Assembly (NCBI RefSeq): GCF_000516515.1 | Contig: NZ_KI911784.1 | Location: 806,001 to 870,000, forward strand | Reading direction: 5' to 3' | From: Chloroflexus sp. Y-396-1 | GTDB lineage: Bacteria; Chloroflexota; Chloroflexia; Chloroflexales; Chloroflexaceae | Length of the DNA: 64,000 bases | In this document: positions 46,901-55,252 of the stretch, piece after piece | Position numbering within the stretch: the first letter of the stretch is position 1 | Layout: the number at the start of each line of letters is the position of its first letter | The notes under the pieces: model-generated | The model's input: the letters and a program-made list of their open reading frames with translations, nothing else | What the model was told of the DNA's origin: nothing | The model's database searches: none | Translations under genes and position numbers: made by a program

Positions 46901-49007
46901 AAACGTTCCGCCGACACCGGCCAACTACGCACAACGTAGTGGTCGCGCCGGTCGTCAGGGACAACCAGGATTGATCATCACGTACTGCCGGGCCAATCGG
47001 CCACACGATCAATATTTCTTCCGCAATCGCAAAGAGATGGTGGCCGGAAGCGTGCAGGCGCCGCGCATTGATCTGACCGGTGAAGCACTGGTGCGCGCCC
47101 ACCTCCACGCAATATGGCTGGCCGCAGTACGCCTGCCACTCGGTAACTCGATTGGGAACATCATTAATCTCGATCACCCTGATCTGCCGCTCAACGAAAA
47201 TGTTTGGCACCAGATTCGGCTTGCACCGGCCGGTTTGCGTGAGGTACGTGAACAGGTCGTTGCTGCGCTCTTAAGCGAAGATTTGCGGCGTGATGCACCG
47301 TGGTACAACGAGCGTTGGCTCGAGGATGAGCTTACCGAAGTTCCAAGACGATTTGATGAGGCTTTTAATCGCTGGCGTGAATTGTACCGAATCGCCCTCC
47401 GCCAATTAGCAGAAGCAAATGCGCTGATCAACAGTAACGACAAAGATAATCAAGAGCGCGGGAAACGTCTTCAGGACGAAGCATTACGACAGCGAAACTT
47501 GCTCCTACAGACCGATGTTGCCAGCGAGGAGAGTGACTTCTATCCGTATCGGTATCTGGCCAGCGAAGGCTTTCTGCCTGGATATAACTTCCCGGCACTC
47601 CCGGTACGAGCCTGGATCAGACGTGGTGAGGGCGAGTTTATTCCCCGACCTCGTGTTCTGGGGTTGCGCGAATTCGCACCGGGTAACTACATCTACCACG
47701 AAGGTGCAAAATGGGAAGTAACCGGTTTTCGAGTAACCTCCTCTGGTCTGGTAGACCGTCGGATGGATCGGAAGCTCTGCTATACCTGTGGTGCGTTTAC
47801 CACGCTCGAACACGATATGTGTCCAGTCTGTCAGACCCGCTTCGATGGCAGTAACAGTTATCTGGCCCCACTCCTCGAAATGCCAAATGTAACTACCCGT
47901 CGTCGCGAGCGGATTACCTCGGACGAAGAGGAACGACGTCGCCGTGGGTTCAACATTATCACTAAGTTCCAGTTCGCCCCGCAGACAGCGCGGCAACTTG
48001 AGGCGAAGATTGTCGATGAGAATACCACCCTGCTCGATTTGATTTACGCCCCTGCAGCAACCGTACTTACGATCAACCGGGGATGGTTGTTAGCTCAGGA
48101 AAGAGGTTTTCTCGTCGATCTTAGTAATGGCGAGATCATTAGTGAACAGAAAATAGCTCAATTGTATAAGCAGGAAGGACCACCACGCACCGAGCCTTCA
48201 GGAGAACGAGTGTTCCTTTGTGCTCAGGAGACCAAAAACATTCTCTTGATACGGCTTCGTGCGCCAGGTTGGGGTAACGACTCCAGGTTCTGGACGAGCC
48301 TGAAATATGCGTTGCGTTTCGGATTGGTCGAGGCATTCCAGCTTGATACCAACGAGATTGCTGCTGAAGTCGTAGGGCGTGATGATTGGTGCTCACTCAT
48401 GTTCATTGAAGAAAGTGAAGGTGGTGTTGGCGTGTTACGGCGGCTGATAGAGGAACCAGACGCATTTCAGCGTATGGTTCTGTCTGCCCTCGATCTCTGC
48501 CATTTCACGACCGAGGGTGTGGACATGAAACCTGAATGCACCACGGCATGCTACGACTGCTTACTCAGTTTCTCGAACCAATATGAAATCTTGCAGATTG
48601 ACCGTCATCACATTCGTGACGCTTTAATCCGGTTACATCGCGCTCGGCTTCAGCAAATCTACAATCGGCGCACGTATGATGAACAGGTTGCCCGCCTGCT
48701 GGCGCAGATCGATCCGCAATCCGAGCTTGAGCGGCGATTTCTGAAAACATTGCAAGCACTGCGTGCGCAACTCCCCGATAGTGCGCAAGAGCGGATTGGT
48801 GTGGCGAATTGTGTCGCTGACTTTTTCTACGATCCTAATATCTGTGTCTTTTGCGACGGGAGTGTTCACGATGAACCACACCAGCGTGCGCGTGATGAGC
48901 AGGTGCGACGGGAACTGCGTGCGTCTGGGTATCGGGTCATTGTTATCCGCTACGACCGTAATCTGGAAGAACAGATTCGGTCATACCCTGATGTGTTTAA
49001 GGTGTGA
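43902..49007 (+). CDS. Large DEAD/H helicase with DUF1998-type zinc region and C-terminal nuclease-like domain
   Basis: 1701 residues from the ATG at 43902, chosen because GGAGG lies 8 bp ahead. An SF2 helicase core with Walker A TSGTGSGKS (Lys about 117), FDELHTYRG (Walker B, about 232-240), PTMELGIDIAEL and the motif VI region QRSGRAGRQGQ (about 980-1015). Cys pairs FCRHC and CLRC (about 460 and 566) and CYTCG..CPVC (about 1294-1310) suggest zinc sites. A DUF1998-like cluster (CTTACYDCLLSF, about 1547) follows, as in MrfA/DrmA helicases. The last 80 residues (from about 1634) carry ADFFYDPN..FCDGSVHD..RRELRASGYRVIVIRY, the layout of Vsr/PD-(D/E)XK nucleases. It probably unwinds and cuts damaged or foreign DNA. 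Confidence 0.8.
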   Translation: MNTTSIFDLHAAVIDDYRQFVESFIHIADDRIRTMVEQTIADQRLWPEPLVQLSPAYAAAPTVDELAQRGIIQPETAHFFRTPTNQPFRLYQHQYEALQYAKQRKSFVVTSGTGSGKSTCYFLPIIDDLLRSREPVSGVQAIIIYPMNALVNSQEQALQRLANQYREQYSREFPIRFARYTGETSEEQRELLRRDPPHILLTNFVMAELMMVRPDDQRLIGGAMQALRFLVFDELHTYRGRQGADVAMLIRRLKQRYAAPDILHIGTSATMVAGTNASAAERRRVVAEFASRFFAHSMTADQVIEETLEPLTIGGPPTNAELQAAWENPLPSADDGTGWEILRRHPLARWIEFALGVQTDTDGRLVRRTPRTLSEAAQELAEQVSRTPEECRQKIQQMLEYGSTINRPGGGMAFAFKLHQFISQSNRVYATLEDRQTRQISLDGLIRTSNQRLYLPLVFCRHCGQEYYDVLVYNRDVLPNLNEQMLVNGIDDNDDSQQLGYLMLPLESDDWSDEKIPDEWYDAKGRIEKNWRTRVPRQVWVSPDGRFSEQPFPTGQRMWFQPRPFTICLRCEKWYQGRTSEYAKLSYLSSENVSSATSILAISLLRRAADTGNSNTVYDRLLSFVDNRQDAALQAGHFNDLVHIAVIRAALVEALRTHHKLRDSNVAREVVKSSGLTLRDIARSTELREGTPMARKVWRTFTDLIEYWLYEDLQRGWRSIVQPNLEQLGLLRIEYDGLHEFCTDEQVWRESLRCIQPEQRASIVRHLLDTMRQRRAIDTRCLQEDYQRELRKRVESDLNEFWGFDSEDGNDLQTATYVRIRGTASKPVGGISLGWQSAFARQLRKVMRLDQDTYEAIIRELLEQLVAYGMVTRLRPIADHQRFQLNAACLCWQPGTDELENTGTNGIDDRLDGSRHTRRPNSFFRHFYLQKAEALAALEAREHTAQVVAPGERERREKRFRWTKADQNDPTLNRRLPFLVCSPTMELGIDIAELSLVHLRNVPPTPANYAQRSGRAGRQGQPGLIITYCRANRPHDQYFFRNRKEMVAGSVQAPRIDLTGEALVRAHLHAIWLAAVRLPLGNSIGNIINLDHPDLPLNENVWHQIRLAPAGLREVREQVVAALLSEDLRRDAPWYNERWLEDELTEVPRRFDEAFNRWRELYRIALRQLAEANALINSNDKDNQERGKRLQDEALRQRNLLLQTDVASEESDFYPYRYLASEGFLPGYNFPALPVRAWIRRGEGEFIPRPRVLGLREFAPGNYIYHEGAKWEVTGFRVTSSGLVDRRMDRKLCYTCGAFTTLEHDMCPVCQTRFDGSNSYLAPLLEMPNVTTRRRERITSDEEERRRRGFNIITKFQFAPQTARQLEAKIVDENTTLLDLIYAPAATVLTINRGWLLAQERGFLVDLSNGEIISEQKIAQLYKQEGPPRTEPSGERVFLCAQETKNILLIRLRAPGWGNDSRFWTSLKYALRFGLVEAFQLDTNEIAAEVVGRDDWCSLMFIEESEGGVGVLRRLIEEPDAFQRMVLSALDLCHFTTEGVDMKPECTTACYDCLLSFSNQYEILQIDRHHIRDALIRLHRARLQQIYNRRTYDEQVARLLAQIDPQSELERRFLKTLQALRAQLPDSAQERIGVANCVADFFYDPNICVFCDGSVHDEPHQRARDEQVRRELRASGYRVIVIRYDRNLEEQIRSYPDVFKV

Positions 49008-49078
49008 GCGCATAACAGATGCACATTTCAGATGTGCCCTTTCGTAGTACGTTGCAAGCGGATACCAGATGGAATTGT

Positions 49079-50671
49079 ATGCAACCCCTGCTGAGTGTAC
49101 GTGAACTGAATATAACCCTTGCCACCAAACCAATCCTGAGCGGAATCACCTTTGATTTACAAGCGGGTGACATCCTGGGAGTGGTTGGTCTGCGCAGTGC
49201 GGGGAAATCGGTGCTCTTGCAGGTGCTGGCCGGTATCCATCCACCAACTAGCGGTGACGTGCAGATTGAGGGTATTACGCTGGAATGGCGAGCGCAAATA
49301 GCGCAACGGCTCGGCATTGAGTTTGTGCCCCAAACCCCGCCCCTGGTTGAACTCATGCCGGTCCTCAACAATATCTTTCTGGGGCGTGAATATGGCCGCA
49401 GACGGCTCGATCAGGCAGCAATGGCAACCATTGCGTATCAGTGGCTAGAACGATTTGGATTGCCGCGCAGCCTCGCTCACCAGCGCGCCAGTGATCTGAA
49501 CGAAGAAGAACGGCAACTGGTTGCACTTATTCGGGCGTTTGTGCGTCCGTTCCGCATTCTGATCCTCGATGAATCGTTCTCAGCACTGAGTTTCGCCCGC
49601 CAGCAGGTTGTCTTGCAGTATCTGCGTGAACGGGCAGCAACTGGCGTTGGTATCATTCTCAGCAGCGACGATCTCAACCTGATCTTCAGCATTACCAATC
49701 GGCTGCTGGTCCTGTACCAGGGTCGGCAGGCCGCCTTACGTACAACCGTCAACACGACACCGCGCGAAGTCGTCGAGCTAATGGTCGGTTCAGTCCGTCA
49801 GGAGCGCGTCACACCCCTGATCTGGGCCTTTGAGAATTACTATCAGGCCCAACAACAAGCCGAGTCGCTTCGTCAGCGCCAACAGCAACTGCAACACAAC
49901 CTGGCCGAACAAGACTCGCTCAATCGGGAGTTGGTACGGCAATTACAGACCCAAATGATTGCGCTTGATCAACTCAATCGGGCGTTGCAAGAAGCCAATC
50001 ACCGGCTCATCGTCGAACGCGAGGCCGAACGCAAAGCGCTGGCCCGCGAGTTGCACGATCAGGTCATTCAAGACCTACTCAGCTTTAACTATCAACTCGA
50101 ACATGTTGAAGAGGAAATAGAGCAACCAACTATCCTGACCGAGTTACAGAACATTCGGCACGGTATTCGCGAAGTTGTCGCGATGTTGCGGCAGATGTGC
50201 AGCGATCTGCGGCCTCCCACTCTCGATAGTCATGGCTTGGCGGCTGCACTACGTTCCCTGGTAAGTCAGTGGAGTGAACAAACCGGCATTCGCGTTGAGC
50301 TGAATCTAGTTGAACCGCTAGATCGCTGGTCAGAGACCATCGAACTCACCGTCTTTCGCATCGTGCAAGAAGGGTTGAACAATGTACGTAAACATGCCCG
50401 TGCCAGCCAGGTATTCCTGGAGGTACGTCGCACCTCAGCCGCAGGGATTATGGTTCGCCTGGCCGACAACGGACGGGGGATGGAGACACCGCCTGATTTA
50501 CGCAGTCTGTCAGAGCAGCAACACTTTGGCTTGATCAGCATCAGCGAACGGGTTTCCCTATTGCGTGGGACACTCCAAATCGGCCCCTCAGCCTGGGGAG
50601 GGTTGGAACTTCAGGTGGAGATTCCTAACCCGGCGCCCTTTCCAACCAGCGAAGGGATCGGTGTCAACTAG
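49079..50671 (+). CDS. Fusion of sugar-type ABC ATPase domain and NarL-class histidine kinase
   Basis: 530 residues from the ATG at 49079; an earlier in-frame start at 49019 would add 20 unrelated residues. Residues 1-235 are an ABC ATPase like those of sugar importers: Walker A GLRSAGKS (37-44), a Q-loop FVPQ, and Walker B LILDES (161-166). The LSGGQ signature is replaced by LNEEE (140-144) and the switch His is Ser (ILSSDD), so hydrolysis is doubtful. A coiled coil (about 255-320) leads to a HisKA_3 box with His326 (ALARELHDQVIQDLLS) and an ATP-binding domain with NNVRKHA, DNGRGM and GLISISERV. It is cytosolic, and likely senses the state of the nearby sugar transporter and phosphorylates the convergent response regulator. 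Confidence 0.9.
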   Translation: MQPLLSVRELNITLATKPILSGITFDLQAGDILGVVGLRSAGKSVLLQVLAGIHPPTSGDVQIEGITLEWRAQIAQRLGIEFVPQTPPLVELMPVLNNIFLGREYGRRRLDQAAMATIAYQWLERFGLPRSLAHQRASDLNEEERQLVALIRAFVRPFRILILDESFSALSFARQQVVLQYLRERAATGVGIILSSDDLNLIFSITNRLLVLYQGRQAALRTTVNTTPREVVELMVGSVRQERVTPLIWAFENYYQAQQQAESLRQRQQQLQHNLAEQDSLNRELVRQLQTQMIALDQLNRALQEANHRLIVEREAERKALARELHDQVIQDLLSFNYQLEHVEEEIEQPTILTELQNIRHGIREVVAMLRQMCSDLRPPTLDSHGLAAALRSLVSQWSEQTGIRVELNLVEPLDRWSETIELTVFRIVQEGLNNVRKHARASQVFLEVRRTSAAGIMVRLADNGRGMETPPDLRSLSEQQHFGLISISERVSLLRGTLQIGPSAWGGLELQVEIPNPAPFPTSEGIGVN

Positions 50672-50690
50672 AGCGCTTTTAGAGCGCTTT
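50672..50690. terminator. Candidate bidirectional terminator between convergent genes
   Basis: AGAGCGCTTTTAGAGCGCTTTG lies at the junction of the kinase gene and the convergent regulator. The two AGCGCT units pair to form a short stem with T residues after it on the plus strand. The gap is only 7 bp, so the structure overlaps the coding ends. Confidence 0.35.
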
Positions 50691-51752
50691 GTGCTTACGC
50701 TGGATGGCGTCCTCGACAACCTGACGAACTGCGGCGGCGTCGAGGTCTTTCTTATCAAGGAAGGCCAGTGCTCCAGATTCCAGCCCTAAACGACGAAACT
50801 CGCGATCTGGATATGCACTGATCAGGACAACTCTTGATCCAGGCTGAAGTGCCTTGATTCGACGCAAACATTGAATTCCGTCACCATCGTTTAGAATTAG
50901 GTCAATAAAAATGAGATCGGGCGTTATCTGTTGCAGCAACCGCACCGCTTGGTGACAGTCCTCTGCGTCGTACAACCGGGCATCGATACAAGCTTTCGCG
51001 ATCATCCGCTTGAGTTGCACACGATACCGTTCGTTATCGTCGATGACCAAAACTGTCAGAGGTACTGTACTGGTCGTTGGTGGTTCACGATGCTGAACAA
51101 CCTCGAAGCCTGTCTCGGCAATAAGTTCGGGATGCTGAAGGGCAAACTGATAGGCTTCAAGCCGACTACTCACGTTAATCGCCCGGTAGAGCGCTGTCAG
51201 ATGATTCTCGACCGTCTTCACGCTGAGACCCATCTCCTGGGCCATCCGCCGATTATCATACCCCTGCACAATCAGCCGTAAGAGTTCGCGTTGACGACGG
51301 GTCAGGGCCGTCTGCGGCGAATGGGTAAGCTGAGGGGTGGCCTGAATGAGACGGCTTAGCAACGGGCCGGATATCCAGTTACCGCCAGCGATAATCCGTT
51401 GGACTGCCAGTTGCAGGTCACTAAGCGGCTGATCTTTCAGGTGATAACCATGGACACCGGCTGCTAGCAGGCCAATGACATAAGATTGATCATCGTAGGC
51501 GCTAACCACCAGAATCTTCATTGCCGGATAGGTCGTATGAATATGGCGGATGGTCGCAATGGGATCGAAGTCCGGCATCGCTACATCAACAACCAGCAGG
51601 TCGGGTTGATGTTGGGCTAGAACAGCCAGCAGTTGCGGGCCATTTGATGCTTCACCAACCACCTCACATTCAGACACACTGGTCAATGCACTGCGCAAGC
51701 CAGCGCGCACCACGGCATGATCATCAGCCAGTACTACGCGAGTCGTTCCCAT
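50679..51752 (-). CDS. Response regulator REC-LuxR HTH-REC
   Basis: 357 residues. Residues 4-120 are a receiver (ADDHAVVRAGL, VVDVAMPD, VSAYDD, LKDQ), then a LuxR-type HTH (LTRRQRELLRLIVQGYDNRRMAQEMGLSVKTVENHL) at about 150-210, then after a short linker a second receiver (about 230-350; VIDDNERYRV, IDLILNDGDG, ISAYPD, DKKD). Both receivers keep the acidic pocket, Asp and Lys. NarL-type regulators normally stop after the HTH, so the extra C-terminal receiver is unusual. It converges on the ABC/kinase fusion gene, its likely partner, with 7 bp between them. Target genes are probably the sugar importer. Confidence 0.9.
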   Translation of the reverse strand: MGTTRVVLADDHAVVRAGLRSALTSVSECEVVGEASNGPQLLAVLAQHQPDLLVVDVAMPDFDPIATIRHIHTTYPAMKILVVSAYDDQSYVIGLLAAGVHGYHLKDQPLSDLQLAVQRIIAGGNWISGPLLSRLIQATPQLTHSPQTALTRRQRELLRLIVQGYDNRRMAQEMGLSVKTVENHLTALYRAINVSSRLEAYQFALQHPELIAETGFEVVQHREPPTTSTVPLTVLVIDDNERYRVQLKRMIAKACIDARLYDAEDCHQAVRLLQQITPDLIFIDLILNDGDGIQCLRRIKALQPGSRVVLISAYPDREFRRLGLESGALAFLDKKDLDAAAVRQVVEDAIQRKHKAL

Positions 51753-51948
51753 TGCCAGTCCTCACCAGGGTTGATGCACGCTTCACTGCGTCACATGTTG
51801 CATCACGATGAGGAGTATTATCGCTGAAAAAGGAATGTAAGGCAAGGAGGGGCGACCCGCGATATGGCCATGCATCTGGATGATCGCGTGGCGGCCAGCG
51901 CACCTCTCATCAGTACGTCCGGCGCCCCCTCACCTACCCCCAAGTCTC

Positions 51949-51975
51949 CATCCTCTCGCCTGGTGGGAGAGGATG
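51949..51975. repeat. Dispersed hairpin, second copy of the CCTCACC...CTCTC family
   Basis: CATCCTCTC and GAGAGGATG form a 9-bp stem with a 9-nt loop, preceded by CCCCCTCACCTACCCCC. Relative to 36341-36369, the A-T pair replaces a T-A pair in the stem. Confidence 0.75.
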
Positions 51976-52048
51976 AGACAGGGTGGGAACCCGCACCTAG
52001 TGGTATACTGACGCGCCAAACGATGGGTTCCAGCCGTACACCGCAAAC

Positions 52049-52065
52049 GTGGGCCAGCAGCCCAC
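52049..52065. repeat. Dispersed hairpin, variant of the GCGGGCC family
   Basis: GTGGGC-CAGCA-GCCCAC: relative to 24422-24438 a C-G pair is changed to T-A on both arms, and the following GCTCTCAGG matches GCTCCCAGG there. Confidence 0.65.
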
Positions 52066-52157
52066 GCTCTCAGGAAAGCGGTACGGGGCAGAGATCGTCC
52101 TGAGGGTATCACACGACCAAAAACTGAGGGGGAAGGCGTACTCTACCGCACCAACTC

Positions 52158-52188
52158 TGGACTGCGGAAGCATAGCTTCCGCAGTCCA
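52158..52188. repeat. REP-like palindrome, second copy of GGACTGCnGAAGC
   Basis: TGGACTGCGGAAGC-ATA-GCTTCCGCAGTCCA, a perfect 14-bp stem. Compared with 24782-24810 the stem base pair T-A is replaced by G-C. Confidence 0.8.
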
Positions 52189-52327
52189 CAAAAGGAATGA
52201 GCAAGATTCGCCAATTATGCTCATCATCGCACCGGCCGGGGCGGAGGGTTGCGCTGATTTCACCTGTACCTGTCGGATGCAGGCCTGCAACCCGCGATGA
52301 ATCCTCTTGCCGGTAGGTCTACCAGAT

Positions 52328-53542
52328 TTACCCTGCCCGACCACGCCGACGAGTTGTCACATCAAAGATCACCGCTGCGACCAGCACCAGACCGCGCACG
52401 ATATATTGATACGCAATATCGATACCCATCAGGTTCATACCGCTCGTTAATGATACATAGACCAGTGCACCGATGATTGAGCCAATGACATTCCCGACGC
52501 CTCCGGCTGCCGACACCCCCCCGATGTACGCTGCTGCAATTGCATCAAGTTCAAATAGCGTACCAGCAGTGGTCGTTGCCGAGCGCAAGCGCGAAGCAAA
52601 CAACACCCCCGACAGCGCCGAGAGCATGCCCATCGAAGCAAAGACAATATAGGTAATCCGCTTGACACTGATCCCGCTCAACTCAGCAGCTTCGGGGTTA
52701 CCGCCAACCGCATAAATGTGGCGACCAAGGACGGTCTGGGTGGTGACAAAATGATAGATTGCGACAACAACCAGCACAATGACCATCGTCCACGAAAGGC
52801 CATTGTAACCAGCCATGATCCACGCCAGTAGACCAATAAGGGTCGAGATGAAGACCAGTTTGAGCACAAACATATCGAGGGGCAACACCTCGAAATTGTA
52901 CGCCAGTTTCTTGCTGCGGGTGCGTACCTCGCTCACAATATAGGCCACAATTGCTACTAGACCAAGCAACAGCGTGAGCGTATGGTAGCCAGGTACCAGA
53001 CTGAATGGCACGTCAGGAATAAACCCATTCCCAATCGCGTTGAACGTTTCGTCTTCGATAATAATCGTGCCAGTACCGGCGGTAACCAGTTGTAATGCAC
53101 CACGGTAAATTAACCAGCCGGCCAGCGAAGCGACAAACGACGGTATCTTCAACTCCGCCACCGGCAAAGCGGTCAGTAAACCGGCAAGCATGCCCATCAC
53201 CATGACCATCGGTACCACAACAATGGTTGGTAATTCCCAAAAACGCAGAGCAATTGCTGCCACTGCACCAAGAAAACCGGCCAGAAAGCCAACCGAGAGG
53301 TCAATATGGCGGATCACGATCACCAGCGTCATACCCACCGCTAACACCGCGATGTAGCCGGTCTGGTTGATTAAATTACTCAGATTACGGGATGAGATAA
53401 AGATACCATTAGTTGTGATCGAAAAAATGATCATGATGATGAACAAGGCAATAAACATGCCGTATTGCCGAATATTTTGTCCCAATACTCGTTGTAGATT
53501 GTTCAGAAACGTTGTCTGTTTGACCTGTGCTCTGGTCGTCAT
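52328..53542 (-). CDS. Sugar ABC transporter permease (XylH/GguB-like)
   Basis: 404 residues, about ten membrane helices (for example MFIALFIIMIIFSITTNG, YIAVLAVGMTLVIVI). The family signature is RHIDLSVGFLAGFLGAVAA followed by LPVAELKIPSFVASLAGWLIYRG, and near the end DAIAAAYIGGVSAAGGVGNVIGSIIGAL, as in BPD_transp_2 permeases for xylose, galactose or multiple sugars. It forms the channel of the import system with the ATPase and binding protein upstream. The length suggests the XylH/GguB type rather than the shorter RbsC. Start ATG follows AGGAGAGG. Confidence 0.92.
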   Translation of the reverse strand: MTTRAQVKQTTFLNNLQRVLGQNIRQYGMFIALFIIMIIFSITTNGIFISSRNLSNLINQTGYIAVLAVGMTLVIVIRHIDLSVGFLAGFLGAVAAIALRFWELPTIVVVPMVMVMGMLAGLLTALPVAELKIPSFVASLAGWLIYRGALQLVTAGTGTIIIEDETFNAIGNGFIPDVPFSLVPGYHTLTLLLGLVAIVAYIVSEVRTRSKKLAYNFEVLPLDMFVLKLVFISTLIGLLAWIMAGYNGLSWTMVIVLVVVAIYHFVTTQTVLGRHIYAVGGNPEAAELSGISVKRITYIVFASMGMLSALSGVLFASRLRSATTTAGTLFELDAIAAAYIGGVSAAGGVGNVIGSIIGALVYVSLTSGMNLMGIDIAYQYIVRGLVLVAAVIFDVTTRRRGRAG

Positions 53543-53609
53543 AGAACCTCTCCTGCTACATTCGTTGACAATATTTCAGCTACTATGTCAGTCGGTAACT
53601 TGCTCAGCA

Positions 53610-55133
53610 TTAATAATCAACTGCCAGCGCCATAATCTTTTCCTGAGTTGCCTCAGCGATCGGTAATTCACCCTTGATTCGACCCCCAGAGACGACGTAG
53701 ACCCGATCACTCATGCCAAGGACTTCTGGCAATTCTGATGAGATCATGATGATGCTCATGCCATCTTCGACCAGCCGATTCATCAACTGGTAGATTTCAT
53801 ACTTCGCTCCTACGTCAATACCGCGGGTTGGTTCATCGAGGATAAGGACATCAGGCTGCACAAAGAGCCACTTGCCGAGACACACCTTTTGCTGATTACC
53901 ACCACTGAGATTCCCGACCGGCTGTTCAATGGTGGGAGTCTTTATATTCAGTGACTGACGATATTTCTCGGCGATTTGAATTTCGGCATTCCGGTCGATT
54001 ACCCCGTTGTTCGCTAGTGCTCTCAGGTTAGCCAGGGTGAGGTTCTGGCGTACATCCTGAATCAGGATCAGACCTTTGGCCTTGCGATCCTCGGACACAT
54101 AGGCCATTCCGGCAGCAATGGCTTCACGCGGATGGTGGAAGGTGCGTTTGCGACCTTTAAGCCATAGTTCGCCGCTGATGTGATACCCCGGTGCGTTCCC
54201 AAACAGGCTGAGAGCCAGTTCTGTCCGACCGGCGCCCATCAATCCAGCCAGACCAACGATCTCGCCACGACGGACGCGCAGATTCACATCACGCAACAAA
54301 TAACGTCCGGCCTCCGGGGAATAGACTGTCCAGTTGCGTAATTCAAGCACGACATCGTCACTGACCCGGCGACTGCGTGGTGGATAGATATTGGTAATTT
54401 CACGTCCGACCATATTCCGAATCAGCGCCTGTTCGTTGACCTCACCTTTATGGGCGTCAAGCGTGCAAACCGTCTTACCATCGCGGAGCACGGTAACAGT
54501 GTCGGCCACCGACAAAACCTCTTTGAGTTTATGTGAGATAAGAATGCACGTCACACCCTGATCGCGCAGTTCACGCAGCAAATTCAACAGGTTCTCGCTA
54601 TCATCCTCATTGAGAGCTGCCGTTGGTTCATCGAGAATGAGAATCTTGACTTCACGACTCAATGCCTTGGCAATTTCAACCAATTGCTGGATGCCAACCC
54701 CCAGATCACGAATTTTGGTTGCCGGATTCACGGATAAACGCACTTTGCGCAGGACCTCGTTAGCCTGACGGATGGTTTCATTCCAATCGATAATACCATT
54801 CCGACAGATTTCGTGACCAAGAAAGATGTTTTCGTAGATTGTCATTTCTGGAACGAGCGCCAGTTCCTGATAAATAATACCAATTCCAACCCGCTCACTA
54901 TCGGCGATCCCCAAAAAACGCTGCGGCTGACCATTAATGAGAATTTCGCCACTGTACGATCCGTATGGATAGACGCCACTTAAAATTTTCATCAACGTTG
55001 ATTTACCGGCGCCATTTTCGCCCACCAGACAGTGAATTTCGCCCCGTTTAACACTGAAAGTAACGTTATCAAGCGCACGCACACCGGGGAATTCTTTGGT
55101 AATCTTGCGCATTTCCAGAATCGGGGTTTCCAT
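53610..55133 (-). CDS. Sugar ABC transporter ATPase with two ABC domains (XylG/GguA/MglA-like)
   Basis: 507 residues, two tandem ABC domains. First: Walker A GENGAGKST, a degenerate signature (DLGVGIQQLVEI), Walker B ILILDEPTAAL and switch His in LISHKL. Second: GLMGAGRTE in place of the usual Walker A (degenerate Lys, as in the MglA family), signature NLSGGNQQKV, Walker B LILDEPTRGIDVG and SSELPEV. The asymmetry is normal for this family. It powers sugar uptake together with the adjacent permease and periplasmic protein. Substrate cannot be told from the sequence; xylose, arabinose, galactose or mixed sugars are all possible. Confidence 0.94.
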   Translation of the reverse strand: METPILEMRKITKEFPGVRALDNVTFSVKRGEIHCLVGENGAGKSTLMKILSGVYPYGSYSGEILINGQPQRFLGIADSERVGIGIIYQELALVPEMTIYENIFLGHEICRNGIIDWNETIRQANEVLRKVRLSVNPATKIRDLGVGIQQLVEIAKALSREVKILILDEPTAALNEDDSENLLNLLRELRDQGVTCILISHKLKEVLSVADTVTVLRDGKTVCTLDAHKGEVNEQALIRNMVGREITNIYPPRSRRVSDDVVLELRNWTVYSPEAGRYLLRDVNLRVRRGEIVGLAGLMGAGRTELALSLFGNAPGYHISGELWLKGRKRTFHHPREAIAAGMAYVSEDRKAKGLILIQDVRQNLTLANLRALANNGVIDRNAEIQIAEKYRQSLNIKTPTIEQPVGNLSGGNQQKVCLGKWLFVQPDVLILDEPTRGIDVGAKYEIYQLMNRLVEDGMSIIMISSELPEVLGMSDRVYVVSGGRIKGELPIAEATQEKIMALAVDY

Positions 55134-55252
55134 GCTACACCGCCTTATCCATTTTTACCGGAATGTAAAGGAATTGTATCGCCTGTGCTGGTACGTTTGA
55201 GCGACCGGGATCGTCTCTCAACAATCCCGATCTCTTGCCGGTGGAGCTACGA

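Larger units (their letters stand above)
51753..52327. other. Intergenic region with several dispersed palindromes
   Basis: 575 bp between the response regulator start and the permease stop. It holds hairpins at 51949-51975, 52049-52065 and 52158-52188, each a member of a family found elsewhere in the window. Short ORFs across it are translations of repeats. No gene is called. Confidence 0.65.
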
